A DNA stretch of 64,000 nt. Origin: a virus. This document shows, in pieces, positions 16,426-24,154 of this stretch. Position 1 is the first letter of the stretch; each line of letters starts with the position of its first letter. The notes beneath the pieces were generated by a model. It saw only the letters and a list, made by a program, of their open reading frames with translations, did not search any database and was not told where the DNA came from. A program made the translations under genes and the position numbers. Where the stretch lies: IMG/VR virus record IMGVR_UViG_3300032898_000001, positions 31,532-95,531 of that record, one strand, 5' to 3'.

Positions 16426-16502
16426 CAGCGGAGAAACGAGTTCTCGTTTTCCGCTGAAATCTCGCGAAGATCAAAGAACCAGGCCATCAGCCTGGCTTTT
16501 TT
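16426..16502 (+). terminator. Long hairpin followed by intrinsic terminator
   Basis: First a 31-nt hairpin (CAGCGGA...TCCGCTG, with GAAACGA/TCGTTTT inside, 16426-16456), then CCAGGC/GCCTGG with a run of six T (16479-16502). Ends the rightward transcript facing the leftward block. Confidence 0.8.
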
Positions 16503-16505
16503 GGC

Positions 16506-16730
16506 TCATCGGGTCCGTCGAGCCAGCTCGTCGAGGACCGCGTCCGCCGCGGCGGGGGACAGGATCGGCAGCTCCCGCTTCAGCAGGTCCTGCACCACGG
16601 TGATCACGAGCTGGGTACGGGTGCGGCGCGAGGTGAAGGCGCCCGCGTGGCGCTTGACGAGGCGCGCGGCGTCGTTGAAGAGAGCGTCGACGACCTGGCG
16701 GGCGGCCTGGTTGAGAGTCTGGTCCGACAT
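16506..16730 (-). CDS. Small helical hypothetical protein
   Basis: 74 residues, helical (LNQAARQVVDALFNDAARLVKR...). Own promoter at 16761-16789. Unknown. Confidence 0.55.
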   Translation of the reverse strand: MSDQTLNQAARQVVDALFNDAARLVKRHAGAFTSRRTRTQLVITVVQDLLKRELPILSPAAADAVLDELARRTR

Positions 16731-16760
16731 CGGAAGCTCCTGTTCTGCGGTGGTAGGATC

Positions 16761-16789
16761 ATTCTATGTCGTTTTTGCACAGAAGTACA
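16761..16789 (-). promoter_or_regulatory. Promoter, TGTACT/TAGAAT
   Basis: Minus strand TGTACT, 17 bp, TAGAAT. Drives the 16506-16730 gene. Confidence 0.6.
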
Positions 16790-16803
16790 CAGCTCTAGCA
16801 CAG

Positions 16804-16838
16804 AAAAGAGGGCCCCTCGCTTTGCTGAGAGGCCCTCT
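16804..16838 (-). terminator. Intrinsic terminator
   Basis: Stem AGAGGGCC/GGCCCTCT followed on the minus strand by TTTT. Ends the operon that finishes with the gene at 16871-17482. Confidence 0.75.
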
Positions 16839-16870
16839 CGTTCAGTTTGATCTTACGTGCACCTTCGCCG

Positions 16871-17482
16871 CTAGAGCTTCTTCGCCCAGCGCCAGACCTT
16901 CACCCACAGGCGAGTGAGAACCTCCTCGTTGAGGACCTCGTCGCTCTCGAGGAACGCGACGAGCTCCTGGCGGGTCGTGTCCTTCCCGATCACGAGCTTG
17001 GGCTTGTCCTGGCCGGCCAGGTGCCGGGCCTGGTCCTCGGTGAGCTTGACCGTGAGGGCCAGCCGACCGTCGAACGTGCGCCCCGCCTCGAGGTTGCCGG
17101 CGTTCACGTAGTGGTGGGGGAACGAGGCACTCGACACCGGGCCCTCCACGAGCACCTCCACGCTCTCGCGCGTGGGCTTGACGGGAGCCTGGCGAGGCAG
17201 CTTCTCCAGGTCGCGGTCCGCGAGCTCGACGTGCGCGTCCTCCGTAAGCGACGGGCCGCGGAACGTGCCCGTGAGGTGCGTCTCGACGACGGGATTGTGC
17301 CGGACGATGACGGGCAGGGCCTGGCCCTCCCGCAGGCACGTGATCGTCGCGTCGTCGAGCAGCTCCTCGACGAGGTGAGCGGCGTGGCTGGCGCGAGCCC
17401 GCGGGTCGTGGTGACTCGGCACGTACGCGTCGAACTCGTTGTGGAGGAGCAGCTCGAGGCGCTGTTTCAGCTGGTCGTCCAT
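16871..17482 (-). CDS. Hypothetical protein
   Basis: 203 residues, ATG overlapping the stop of the gene upstream. Helical first 60 residues, beta-rich middle (VEVLVEGPVSSASFPHHYV), then DKPKLVIGKDTTRQELVAFL. No family recognised. Confidence 0.58.
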   Translation of the reverse strand: MDDQLKQRLELLLHNEFDAYVPSHHDPRARASHAAHLVEELLDDATITCLREGQALPVIVRHNPVVETHLTGTFRGPSLTEDAHVELADRDLEKLPRQAPVKPTRESVEVLVEGPVSSASFPHHYVNAGNLEAGRTFDGRLALTVKLTEDQARHLAGQDKPKLVIGKDTTRQELVAFLESDEVLNEEVLTRLWVKVWRWAKKL

Positions 17483-17823
17483 CAGGAGAAGTCCCCCGCC
17501 TCGGCCTCGTCGCCGTAGCTGGGGTTGTCGTCGATCGCGGCGTCCTGCCAGGCGGCCGGTGCGGCGCTGAGGTACGCGGGAACGGGCTCGTCGGCGTCAT
17601 GGTTCTTCTCGCGCCAGGTCTCCACGACCACGCTCACGACGTGGCGCGAGTTGAAGGCGCTGAAGTCGCCGTTCGGGAGCTCGAGGTTGATCCCCTGCAC
17701 GCCCTCGTTGAGGATCTCGGCCATCCGCTGGGCCGTCTCGGCGGTCACCCCGTCGACCTCCTTCCAGGCGCTCTTCACGGCGTGGCCGGTGACGAGGTGC
17801 ACGACGCTGCGCTGCTTGATCAT
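17482..17823 (-). CDS. Hypothetical protein
   Basis: 113 residues from ATG 17823 with GAAGAAGG upstream. Beta/alpha start (SVVHLVTGHAVKSAWKEVDG) and acidic tail. The longer reading frame upstream runs through the promoter, so this start was chosen. Confidence 0.58.
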   Translation of the reverse strand: MIKQRSVVHLVTGHAVKSAWKEVDGVTAETAQRMAEILNEGVQGINLELPNGDFSAFNSRHVVSVVVETWREKNHDADEPVPAYLSAAPAAWQDAAIDDNPSYGDEAEAGDFS

Positions 17824-17870
17824 CTGGTTCCTTCTTCCGGTTCGGTCTGTCTTCCTGGCCTGGCTGAGCC

Positions 17871-17899
17871 AGTCTATCACAGAACTGTGCAAATGTACA
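17871..17899 (-). promoter_or_regulatory. Promoter, TGTACA/TAGACT
   Basis: Minus strand TGTACA, 17 bp, TAGACT, 48 bp upstream of ATG 17823. Confidence 0.65.
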
Positions 17900-17904
17900 C
17901 AAAA

Positions 17905-18147
17905 TCAGGCGGTGAAGTCGGCGCTCTCGTCCTCGAGGGTCGCGAGGATCTCCCAGCCCCGTGGCCAACACCGCCGGCACCGCTGAGCGCGCACGCGCCG
18001 CGTGTGGTCCGCCAGCAGGCGGCGAGCGAGCACCTGCGAGAAACCGCCGTAGGTGACGTAGTCGTTGCCGGCGCGCCGCTCCAGGCGAGAGGCGCGGCGG
18101 TCCAGGCGGATCAGCTTCTTCTCGTGGCCGCGGTTCTTGCGTCCCAT
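17905..18147 (-). CDS. Small basic hypothetical protein
   Basis: 80 residues, start MGRKNRGHEKKLIRLDRR (ATG 18147). Arg/Lys-rich with a CRRCW pair. Nucleic-acid binding is plausible from its charge only. Confidence 0.52.
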   Translation of the reverse strand: MGRKNRGHEKKLIRLDRRASRLERRAGNDYVTYGGFSQVLARRLLADHTRRVRAQRCRRCWPRGWEILATLEDESADFTA

Positions 18148-18149
18148 GA

Positions 18150-18377
18150 TCAATTTCCCGTCAGGGTCGAGAGCGAGGGCGTGGTCAAGACCAGGGACAG
18201 GATCACGATGGCCATGGCCACGCCGATGACGGCCAGGCGCGGGCCCGGCTTCTTCGGTGGGAGGGGCTCACGCTCAACGTGGAGCTCCTCCCACCAGTGC
18301 GGGTAGGCGTTGTGGCGGTTGCGTGGGAGCACCCGTTGATCATATCGGGTGTGACGAGTGACACGATGGCCGGCCAT
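18150..18377 (-). CDS. Small C-terminal-anchored membrane protein
   Basis: 75 residues; soluble basic/aromatic N-terminal half (YPHWWEELHVE), then one helix (LAVIGVAMAIVILSLVL) near the C-terminus. ATG overlaps the preceding stop. Confidence 0.58.
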   Translation of the reverse strand: MAGHRVTRHTRYDQRVLPRNRHNAYPHWWEELHVEREPLPPKKPGPRLAVIGVAMAIVILSLVLTTPSLSTLTGN

Positions 18378-18694
18378 CAGTCGTCTCCCAACACCGTGAT
18401 CGAGATGGCCTCCTGCTCGAGCACCGTCGCGGTGCAGATCCGGTCCTGCGCCTCGGTCGACAGCTCACGCCACTCCTTCCGCGGGATGCCCGTGTCGAGC
18501 TCCACGCGGAACCGGACGGCGTGGAAGCTCGTCACGCGGAGCTTGATCGTCTCGTTCTCGTACGCCTCGTCCTGCTCGGCCTCCTCTTGCAGGGCGGCGT
18601 GCAGGGACGCGTTGAGCTCCGCGGCGGTGGGGCGGTTGACCTCGCGGATCGCCGCCCGCACCGCGGGGTCGCTGTACGTGTTCTCGTCGCTCAT
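18377..18694 (-). CDS. Hypothetical protein
   Basis: 105 residues; helical acidic N-terminal half, then beta strands (TIKLRVTSFHAVRFRVEL). Unknown. Confidence 0.55.
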   Translation of the reverse strand: MSDENTYSDPAVRAAIREVNRPTAAELNASLHAALQEEAEQDEAYENETIKLRVTSFHAVRFRVELDTGIPRKEWRELSTEAQDRICTATVLEQEAISITVLGDD

Positions 18695-18894
18695 GCCGTC
18701 TCCACCACGTCGAGCTCGGTCACGGTCCCGCTCTCATCGACGCTCGCGGCACCCATCACGAAGGCGTAGAGCACCGTCCCCATCACGTTCTTGATGGTCA
18801 CCTGGCCTTCCCCGTACACCTCGACCACGAGGCCCACGTCGGCCAGGTGCACGTCCGTGCTCTCGTTCTCGCGGAGCTCGTTGCTGTAGCTCAT
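18691..18894 (-). CDS. Small hypothetical protein
   Basis: 67 residues from ATG 18894 (MSYSNELRENESTDVHL), beta-rich (VGLVVEVYGEGQVTIKNVMG). ATGA overlap downstream. Unknown. Confidence 0.52.
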   Translation of the reverse strand: MSYSNELRENESTDVHLADVGLVVEVYGEGQVTIKNVMGTVLYAFVMGAASVDESGTVTELDVVETA

Positions 18895-18896
18895 GA

Positions 18897-19019
18897 TCAG
18901 TCCTCGTCTCGGGTCGGCTCGGTCGTGTAGAACTCGTCGGTGAGGGAGTCGAAGGGCTCGCTCTCGGTCTCGTCCTGGCTGGCCCACAGGGCCCGGCGGT
19001 ACGCGGCGGCGCGGTCCAC
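18897..19019 (-). CDS. Small acidic hypothetical protein
   Basis: 40 residues from GTG 19019, preceded by AAGGAG; VDRAAAYRRALWASQDE then a very acidic tail. Fills the space between two better genes in the same operon. Confidence 0.42.
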   Translation of the reverse strand: MDRAAAYRRALWASQDETESEPFDSLTDEFYTTEPTRDED

Positions 19020-19022
19020 GGC

Positions 19023-19136
19023 TCAGCGCTCCTTCGCGTTGTGGATGAGGCCGATGACGATCAGAATCGCGATGAGGCTGGCGCCTACGATGAGCGCGAC
19101 CGGCGAGAAGTAGAGGGTCTCGAGCAAGTGGATCAT
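19023..19136 (-). CDS. Single-helix membrane peptide
   Basis: 37 residues from ATG 19136 with GAAGAGG upstream. Almost entirely one hydrophobic helix (FSPVALIVGASLIAILIVI) with an LIHNAKER tail. First gene of its operon. Confidence 0.55.
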   Translation of the reverse strand: MIHLLETLYFSPVALIVGASLIAILIVIGLIHNAKER

Positions 19137-19174
19137 CGTGGGCCTCTTCCTGGTTCCGTGTTCCTGATAGCTTA

Positions 19175-19203
19175 ATTCTATGCCGAGCGCGGCAAAATGT
19201 AAA
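19175..19203 (-). promoter_or_regulatory. Promoter, TTTACA/TAGAAT
   Basis: Minus strand TTTACA, 17 bp, TAGAAT; starts the leftward run from 19136. Confidence 0.72.
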
Positions 19204-19387
19204 CACCCACGGCCGACTTCTCCACCACCTCGCTCGCCGCGACGGGCGGGTTCCCCAGTTCGCACGGCCGCCCGCCCCGCGCGTGCCACACCAGGCGCGC
19301 GTCCCGGTACACCTCCAGGCGCACGGCCTCCTGGCCGCACGCCGCGCACGGGCCCGCGAGAGGGACGTGCCAGACCTTCTCACTCAC
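19178..19387 (-). CDS. Small hypothetical protein with CxxC
   Basis: 69 residues from GTG 19387. CAACGQEAVRLEVYRD then PCELG suggests a small zinc or beta fold. Its 3' end overlaps the next promoter. Confidence 0.48.
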   Translation of the reverse strand: MSEKVWHVPLAGPCAACGQEAVRLEVYRDARLVWHARGGRPCELGNPPVAASEVVEKSAVGVYILPRSA

Positions 19388-19388
19388 G

Positions 19389-19544
19389 TCACGCCTCCTG
19401 CAGGCAAAAGAGCAGGTATCTCTCCGACTCGGTCAAGATCAGGATGTTGCGCTCGTAGAGACTGAGCACCCGCGAGGCGACGTCCTGCAGGTCCCCGAAC
19501 TCGTTCGGGCTGAAGGTCAGGGTCACGTCCTGGTTGATCTTCAC
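19389..19544 (-). CDS. Small hypothetical protein
   Basis: 51 residues from GTG 19544, with GGAGG just upstream. VKINQDVTLTFSPNEFGDLQD then a helix. Unknown. Confidence 0.5.
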   Translation of the reverse strand: MKINQDVTLTFSPNEFGDLQDVASRVLSLYERNILILTESERYLLFCLQEA

Positions 19545-19578
19545 GGTGCCTCCTGGCTGGTTTTGTGTTGATACCTCA

Positions 19579-19607
19579 ATTCTATGTCGAACTCTCTCGT
19601 TTGTAAA
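19579..19607 (-). promoter_or_regulatory. Promoter, TTTACA/TAGAAT
   Basis: Minus strand TTTACA, 17 bp, TAGAAT, 35 bp upstream of GTG 19544. Lies within the end of the gene upstream. Confidence 0.72.
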
Positions 19608-19944
19608 CACCTGGCGGGCACTCCCGGTGAAACCCCGCGCCCAGCACCGCCTGCACCACGTCCCCCAGCGCGTCGTCCACGACCCCGTTGTACGTCATCG
19701 GCGCCAGGGCCGCCACGAGCGCTGCCTCATCCCGTTCCCGGGGCGTCAGCTTCTGGGCCGCGAAGTATACCTCCAAGTCCGCCCGCAGCTCGTCCCATTT
19801 CCCGTCCACCATCAGCTGCAGCCGCGGCGGGCGCTCGTCGGCCGCGTACGGGAAGGAGTCCTGGCAGTCCGCGCACCAGTACTCCTGGCCGCCGCTCATC
19901 AGCTGATAGGTCGTGTTCTCGCCGCCGCAGCTCTCACACGTCAC
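19582..19944 (-). CDS. Hypothetical zinc-ribbon protein
   Basis: 120 residues from GTG 19944. N-terminal CESCGGEN and CADCQDSF zinc ribbon, then a helical domain. The stop of the gene upstream overlaps the start. Confidence 0.55.
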   Translation of the reverse strand: MTCESCGGENTTYQLMSGGQEYWCADCQDSFPYAADERPPRLQLMVDGKWDELRADLEVYFAAQKLTPRERDEAALVAALAPMTYNGVVDDALGDVVQAVLGAGFHRECPPGVYKRESST

Positions 19945-20231
19945 GTCGTCTCCTCGGGTTCGTACTTCGCCTTCAGCTCCGCGAGCTTCTCTCGCTCCCA
20001 TTTTTCGCGCCGCGGCCGCGACTCCTCTTCCCGGGCCGCCACCCACGCCTTGTGCTCGTCGATCTCCGCCTGGCTGGCCACCTCGTCCCAACGCAGCGTC
20101 GCGAAGTTCACCTCCACGTCGAGCGGGTCACCCGCCCGCGGGTGCTCCGTCTCGAGCCACGCGATCAGGTCCCGCAGCGGGATCGTCCCGTCCATCGACG
20201 CGTAGACGTGGAACCGCCACGGCTCGTCCAC
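19941..20231 (-). CDS. Hypothetical protein
   Basis: 96 residues from GTG 20231 (MDEPWRFHVYASMDG); strand/helix N-terminal half and a highly charged C-terminal helix. The 48 bp upstream (20232-20279) hold no convincing gene. Confidence 0.5.
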   Translation of the reverse strand: MDEPWRFHVYASMDGTIPLRDLIAWLETEHPRAGDPLDVEVNFATLRWDEVASQAEIDEHKAWVAAREEESRPRREKWEREKLAELKAKYEPEETT

Positions 20232-20279
20232 GGGGGTTCGTGTGAAGCTGGCGGTGCACTTTCTTGATCTTCCAGCCCG

Positions 20280-20708
20280 TCACTCGCTTTCGCCCTCCTT
20301 CTCCTTGTCCCAGCCCGCCGGCGCTCGCCAGTCACACGCTCGGGCCAGCGCCGCGTACTCCTTCGGCCACCACGTCCACACCCGGCTCTTCACGCCCGCC
20401 GCGGTCACGGTCTCATCCAGCAGTGCCCTGGCCGCGGCCACGAGTTCCTCGTACGGGGCGACCCGCGATCGGCCCAGACTCTTCCGCTCGGCGCGGCGCC
20501 GCGCCATCTCTTCCGGCGCCGCGTACGGGTCCTCCTCCACCTCAAAGTGCAGCGGGTGCTCGTGATCGAACGGCGGCAGGCACCGCGCGTGGTTGCGAAC
20601 GTCCTCCGGCGGGTCGCACTCGTAGAAGCCGACCATCCCCGCGCCCGGCGGGACGTAATGCGGTTCGGTGCGCTGGCACACCTGGCCGGCCTTGTTCTGG
20701 TGGCTCAC
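20280..20708 (-). CDS. Hypothetical protein
   Basis: 142 residues from GTG 20708 (SHQNKAGQVCQRTEPHYVP). His/Cys/Pro-rich first half (DHEHPLHFEVEEDP), helical second half ending WTWWPKEYAALARAC. Unknown. Confidence 0.52.
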   Translation of the reverse strand: MSHQNKAGQVCQRTEPHYVPPGAGMVGFYECDPPEDVRNHARCLPPFDHEHPLHFEVEEDPYAAPEEMARRRAERKSLGRSRVAPYEELVAAARALLDETVTAAGVKSRVWTWWPKEYAALARACDWRAPAGWDKEKEGESE

Positions 20709-20755
20709 TGGCCCTCTCCTTCTCTCCTGGCGCTCACGACGCAGTCGTCGCGAGA

Positions 20756-20935
20756 TCACTGCGGTCCCCAGTACACCGTGTCGACCGCTCTCTCGCACCC
20801 CTGGCACCACAGCGCCGAGTGTGAACCGCAGTCCTCGCAGCCGACCTCGGTCTCCTCGCGCGTCGTGTTGAGGTACTCGCAGTACGGGCAGTCCCAGGGC
20901 GCCACGGGAGGGAACAGGTCCGGGTCCTCACTCAC
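20756..20935 (-). CDS. Small double zinc-ribbon protein
   Basis: 59 residues from GTG 20935. CPYCEYLN, CEDCGSHS and CQGCERA: three CxxC pairs, almost certainly metal-binding. Confidence 0.55.
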   Translation of the reverse strand: MSEDPDLFPPVAPWDCPYCEYLNTTREETEVGCEDCGSHSALWCQGCERAVDTVYWGPQ

Positions 20936-21219
20936 GTCGTTCCCTGGCCTTTCTTCTCCTCGTGCCACGCGAGCACCTTCTCCACGAGCCAGTCGTCGTC
21001 CCCGGCGCTCTGCTCGATCAGCCAGCGCAGCTCGTCCGCGGGGGTCTTCTCGCACCGGTGGTCCCGGGCGAGCGTCGTGATGTCGTCCAGCGTGGCCGCG
21101 GCGCTCAGGCGGCTCACCACGCAGTTCTCTCGGCCGGCGCGGACGTGCTCGAGGCGGTTCCCGTTCTCTCGGCGAGCGACCACGAACTGGCCCGCGTGCG
21201 CGGCGTGGATCCAGGTCAC
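20932..21219 (-). CDS. Hypothetical protein
   Basis: 95 residues from GTG 21219. Beta start (GQFVVARRENGNRLEHV), helical remainder. GTGA-type overlaps on both sides. Confidence 0.52.
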   Translation of the reverse strand: MTWIHAAHAGQFVVARRENGNRLEHVRAGRENCVVSRLSAAATLDDITTLARDHRCEKTPADELRWLIEQSAGDDDWLVEKVLAWHEEKKGQGTT

Positions 21220-21458
21220 GTCGTCACCTCAATCTCGTCAGCCAGCTCGACGGGAAACAGGGGGTCGTCGGTCTTGATCAAAACACCGAGAAGGTGATGT
21301 CGTCGCACGAGTGCGTAACCCTCATCATCCAGCACGCGAAGTGCGGCGGCGAGACCGGCTGCCTGCGCGGGACGGTCGCTCTCTTCGAGGTCAACGCCCC
21401 AGTAACCGGCGACCCCGTCCACGCTCGCCGCGATCAGCTTCTCGGTCAGGTCACTCAC
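21216..21458 (-). CDS. Hypothetical protein
   Basis: 80 residues; helical (SDLTEKLIAASVDGVAGYWG). Overlapping stop/start on both sides. Unknown. Confidence 0.52.
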   Translation of the reverse strand: MSDLTEKLIAASVDGVAGYWGVDLEESDRPAQAAGLAAALRVLDDEGYALVRRHHLLGVLIKTDDPLFPVELADEIEVTT

Positions 21459-21829
21459 GTCAGCCTCCCGAGCTCGGTCAGGACTCGCAGCACGTCGTCC
21501 ACGAGCGTGAACCCGATCTGGCCGGCCAGGTCGTCGCGGCGGTAGAACTTGCAGCTGGCCGGGTACGCGTCGCAGGCGCAGAGGTGCTGGTGCGTCTCGT
21601 CGGCGAGCTGGTACGCGATCCGCTCGCTCAGGTCCTCGCGGTCCAGGACGTCCTCGCTCGCCGGGCCCGGGAGGTCACTCCGGGTCAGGCGCAGCCGCGC
21701 GAACCCGTCCTCGTCGGTCAGCCACTGGCCGGCCGTCACGCTTCTCCCGTCGCGCTCCAGCTCCACGAACACGGCCTCGTTTCCGGGGCCGGGCGGCGCC
21801 GTGAACACGACGTCGAGGTGCTCGCTCAC
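21455..21829 (-). CDS. Hypothetical protein
   Basis: 124 residues; beta-rich first half (EHLDVVFTAPPGPGNEAVFVE), later CACDAYPASCKFY Cys cluster. Unknown. Confidence 0.52.
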   Translation of the reverse strand: MSEHLDVVFTAPPGPGNEAVFVELERDGRSVTAGQWLTDEDGFARLRLTRSDLPGPASEDVLDREDLSERIAYQLADETHQHLCACDAYPASCKFYRRDDLAGQIGFTLVDDVLRVLTELGRLT

Positions 21830-22005
21830 GTCTTCTCCTCTCGTTCCTTCTCCAACAGGTCACTCAGCTCGCAGAGCAGGCACGCCCGCAGCGCCGGGTT
21901 GTGCGGTCCCGGGTGCAGGTGCTGGGTGTGGCCGCAGTTCGGGCAGGCCACGTCGATCAGCTGGCCGGCGATGACTCTCATCCGGCAAGCCTTGACCCAG
22001 CTCAC
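21826..22005 (-). CDS. Small zinc-ribbon protein
   Basis: 59 residues from GTG 22005. CPNCGHTQHLH and CLLCEL give a four-Cys ribbon with nearby His. Confidence 0.52.
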   Translation of the reverse strand: MSWVKACRMRVIAGQLIDVACPNCGHTQHLHPGPHNPALRACLLCELSDLLEKEREEKT

Positions 22006-22256
22006 GTCTCCTCGTCTCGCACGAACAGCTGAGCCGGGTGCGGCACCGGGTAGTACGCGTCGTCCTCGCCCTCGTACTCGTCGAGCAACCACCAGGTCAC
22101 GCTCGACGCGTCCCCTGGCTGTCGGATGGTCAGGTCGTGCACCTCCACGACCCGGGGCAGCACCCCGTCGCGCCGCGACACGTACCGCTCCACGTCCCGG
22201 TCCTCGTACCGGAACGTCATCGGCACGAGCTCGACGACCTCTTCTTTCTTCGTCAC
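22002..22256 (-). CDS. Hypothetical protein
   Basis: 84 residues from GTG 22256 (TKKEEVVELVPMTFRYEDRD). Beta-rich. The longer frame upstream lies in another gene, so the GTG was chosen. Confidence 0.5.
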   Translation of the reverse strand: MTKKEEVVELVPMTFRYEDRDVERYVSRRDGVLPRVVEVHDLTIRQPGDASSVTWWLLDEYEGEDDAYYPVPHPAQLFVRDEET

Positions 22257-22516
22257 TCGTCCGTCTCCCACTCCACGGTCACCTTCGGTCGCCTGACCTT
22301 CCCGTTCTCGTCCCAGACGAGCCACGACGGGAGCGTGAGCAGGAGGCAGCGGTCGTCCTCGAGCAGCGCCGCGGCGCGGTCGTACGCCTCCGCCTCTCGT
22401 TCGAGCTCCTCCCACCCGTTCGAGCCCTTTGTCCAGTTGTCGCGGTACGCCCGTCGTCCCGCCGCGGCCAGGCGCAGCCGGGCCACCGGGTCGGCGGGTA
22501 GCCTCGGCTCGCTCAT
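22253..22516 (-). CDS. Hypothetical protein
   Basis: 87 residues from ATG 22516 with GGAAAGGTGG upstream. Helical (ARLRLAAAGRRAYRDNW), ends with strands. Unknown. Confidence 0.55.
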   Translation of the reverse strand: MSEPRLPADPVARLRLAAAGRRAYRDNWTKGSNGWEELEREAEAYDRAAALLEDDRCLLLTLPSWLVWDENGKVRRPKVTVEWETDE

Positions 22517-22644
22517 CTCGTCCACCTTTCCACGGCCCACAGGCCCACGCCCGTCGCAGCCCCGCACAGCACCGCGACGTACCCGAGCGGCGCCAGCACG
22601 AGGACGTTCCCGAGGGACAGAGCCGTTCTCAGCGTCACGCTCAT
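22513..22644 (-). CDS. Small membrane protein
   Basis: 43 residues from ATG 22644: MSVTLRTALSLGNVLVLAP, then hydrophobic stretch, ending WAVERWTR. ATGA overlap with the gene downstream. One or two helices. Confidence 0.5.
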   Translation of the reverse strand: MSVTLRTALSLGNVLVLAPLGYVAVLCGAATGVGLWAVERWTR

Positions 22645-22675
22645 CTCGTTCCTTCTCTCTTCTCTCTTCTCTCTT

Positions 22676-22722
22676 CCGAGGTGAGGCCCGAGCTCCGGGG
22701 AAGGGGAGCTCGGGCCTCGGTC
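22676..22722 (-). other. Strong GC-rich hairpin
   Basis: CCGAGG and GAGGCCCGAGCTCC pair with GGAGCTCGGGCCTCGG across a short purine loop, between two genes of the leftward operon. There is no T run, so an RNA processing or mRNA stability element is as likely as a terminator. Confidence 0.5.
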
Positions 22723-23052
22723 TCAGCGCGGGCCGACCGACGGGCTGGCCTGGCGCGTGGGGTTGCTCGTCGATGGGCGGTCCGTGACCCGGAAGTCCGC
22801 CATCTTCGCGAACCGCGCGTACGCGAAGGTGTCGTGCAGGTCGGCCGCGACGGTCTTCTCCAGGCCGAGGTAGTGCATGGCCAGGTACTCGACGAGCAGG
22901 TGGACGGGACCGCTCACGCGGTAGGTGGGCCAGCCGTTGGCCTCTCCCGTCTGCAGGACGAGGATGCCGTTGACGGCCGGGGGAAGGCCGTCCTTGTCGC
23001 TCGCCCAGTCGAGCTCGACGGTGATCACGGGAACGCTGGTGTCGTCTGCCAT
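22723..23052 (-). CDS. Hypothetical protein
   Basis: 109 residues from ATG 23052 with AGAAGGAG upstream. Alternating strands and helices (VPVITVELDWASDKDG; VHLLVEYLAMHYLGLE). First gene of the leftward operon after the tRNA cluster. Unknown. Confidence 0.6.
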   Translation of the reverse strand: MADDTSVPVITVELDWASDKDGLPPAVNGILVLQTGEANGWPTYRVSGPVHLLVEYLAMHYLGLEKTVAADLHDTFAYARFAKMADFRVTDRPSTSNPTRQASPSVGPR

Positions 23053-23096
23053 GAGGGCTCCTTCTGGTTGCTGGTCGGTTTTTCCGACCTGAGGCA

Positions 23097-23125
23097 ACCA
23101 TATCACCTGCCACGCCATTTGTAAA
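23097..23125 (-). promoter_or_regulatory. Promoter, TTTACA/TATGGT
   Basis: Minus strand TTTACA, 17 bp, TATGGT, directly after the tRNA-operon terminator. Confidence 0.72.
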
Positions 23126-23136
23126 CACCCTCACGT

Positions 23137-23178
23137 AAAAAGTGGGGCCGCCCTCCCCGAAGAAGAGCGGCCCCACGC
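23137..23178 (-). terminator. Intrinsic terminator of the tRNA operon
   Basis: Ten-base-pair stem GTGGGGCCGC/GCGGCCCCAC with TTTTT after it on the minus strand. Closes the transcript from the 24909-24937 promoter. Confidence 0.85.
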
Positions 23179-23184
23179 CGGCGT

Positions 23185-23494
23185 GCCCTTTCTAGTCGCG
23201 GTGACACGCCGTTTATCCCGGCTAACCGCTAAGGACGGCGTCGCCATCGGGCTCACCCCGGCGATGGCCACCTCGCGTGACCGGGGGTCTTGCCTAAACG
23301 AGACGGGCGGGCTCAAACACCCGCGGCACCCCGTCGGGTCCGTCTCGTTTTGTGCGCTGGCCCGACTCGAACGGGCCGGCAACCTTCTCGGTCCGGTGCA
23401 CCGGCCGATCTCGCGCAGCGCTCCATCTTTCTAGGACGGTGCTCGATTCAAGCCGTGCCCTGATTATCGACACGGCTAACCGAGTAGAGCGTCG
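23185..23494 (-). ncRNA. Structured noncoding RNA stretch at the end of the tRNA operon
   Basis: No ORF. Read on the minus strand, several long inverted repeats follow tRNA-Trp: AGCCGTG/CACGGCT with flanking CTCG/CGAG (about 23441-23485), a GCGCTG/CAGCGC stem enclosing a T-arm-like hairpin (23357-23420), AAACGAGACGG/CCGTCTCGTTT (23297-23350), GCCATCG/GATGGC (23242-23270) and ACGCCGT/ACGGCGT (23205-23240). They may be degenerate tRNAs or small structured RNAs. I cannot assign them. Confidence 0.45.
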
Positions 23495-23565
23495 CACCTG
23501 GTCGAGGGATCGAACCTCGTTCTGCGCTTTTGGAGAGCGCCGTGCTGCCACTGCACCAACCAGGC
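23495..23565 (-). tRNA. tRNA-Trp (CCA)
   Basis: Acceptor GCCTGGT/ACCAGGT, D arm GTGC/GCAC, anticodon arm GCGCT-CTCCAAA-AGCGC with anticodon CCA, T arm CGAGG-TTCGATC-CCTCG, discriminator G. CCA end not encoded. Confidence 0.9.
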
Positions 23566-23684
23566 CCGACCGATCGCTCCCACGTAAACCGGGACGCCGT
23601 GTACCAGGGGCCAGGCCCCCGGCATCGCGCTCGCCTCCCGGACCATCTTCTCCATACCCCATCCCGGCGGTGGTCCGAGCGCGA

Positions 23685-23822
23685 TCAGTCGTCTGTCTCT
23701 CGAGGCTCATCGCAGTCGACGCAAGAGTCGAACCGCTCGCTGTCGATGTTGAACCGGTGCCCGTGCACCTCACACGCGGTCCACTCCGAGAAGTCGATCT
23801 CGTCTCGTTCCTGGGTCTCCAC
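23685..23822 (-). CDS. Small zinc-motif protein inside the tRNA operon
   Basis: 45 residues from GTG 23822 with GAGAGGAGG six bases upstream. Contains CEVH and CVDC, a C-x2-H...C-x2-C metal pattern. The strong ribosome binding site argues it is real. The longer upstream frame crosses tRNA-Gly and is not used. Spacer 23570-23684 holds a GGGGCC-type hairpin and nothing else. Confidence 0.5.
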   Translation of the reverse strand: METQERDEIDFSEWTACEVHGHRFNIDSERFDSCVDCDEPRETDD

Positions 23823-23978
23823 GTTTTGCCTCCTCTCTACGAACCGCGACGAGCCCGAACCAAACCACGTCTCGTCTCGAGGCACCCTGCAACGAATGTC
23901 GCGTTGGGCCGTCCCACCAGGAGGCCGTTCCTCGTCCTCCACGGCATGAGACTGGTCTCGCCGTGCCTCTTCCCTACG

Positions 23979-24049
23979 AGCCGTACCGGGGAATCGAACC
24001 CCGTCCCGCTGGTTGGAAGCCAGATATGCAGCCACTACACCAGTACGGC
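23979..24049 (-). tRNA. tRNA-Gly (TCC)
   Basis: Perfect acceptor GCCGTAC/GTACGGC, anticodon loop CTTCCAA, T arm CGGGG-TTCGATT-CCCCG, discriminator T as expected for Gly. Confidence 0.9.
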
Positions 24050-24154
24050 ACACGGGACGGTTTCTACCTCCGACGCCTCGGCGTGCATACCCCCATCGAG
24101 CTCGTTACCGATCCCGAACGGTCTAGCTCCGACGTACGTCCCTCGGACCTCACG

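Noticed and set aside
23685-24053. 122-residue ORF across tRNA-Gly
   Set aside because: It runs through a confident tRNA; a GTG with a strong ribosome binding site inside it gives a 45-residue gene instead.
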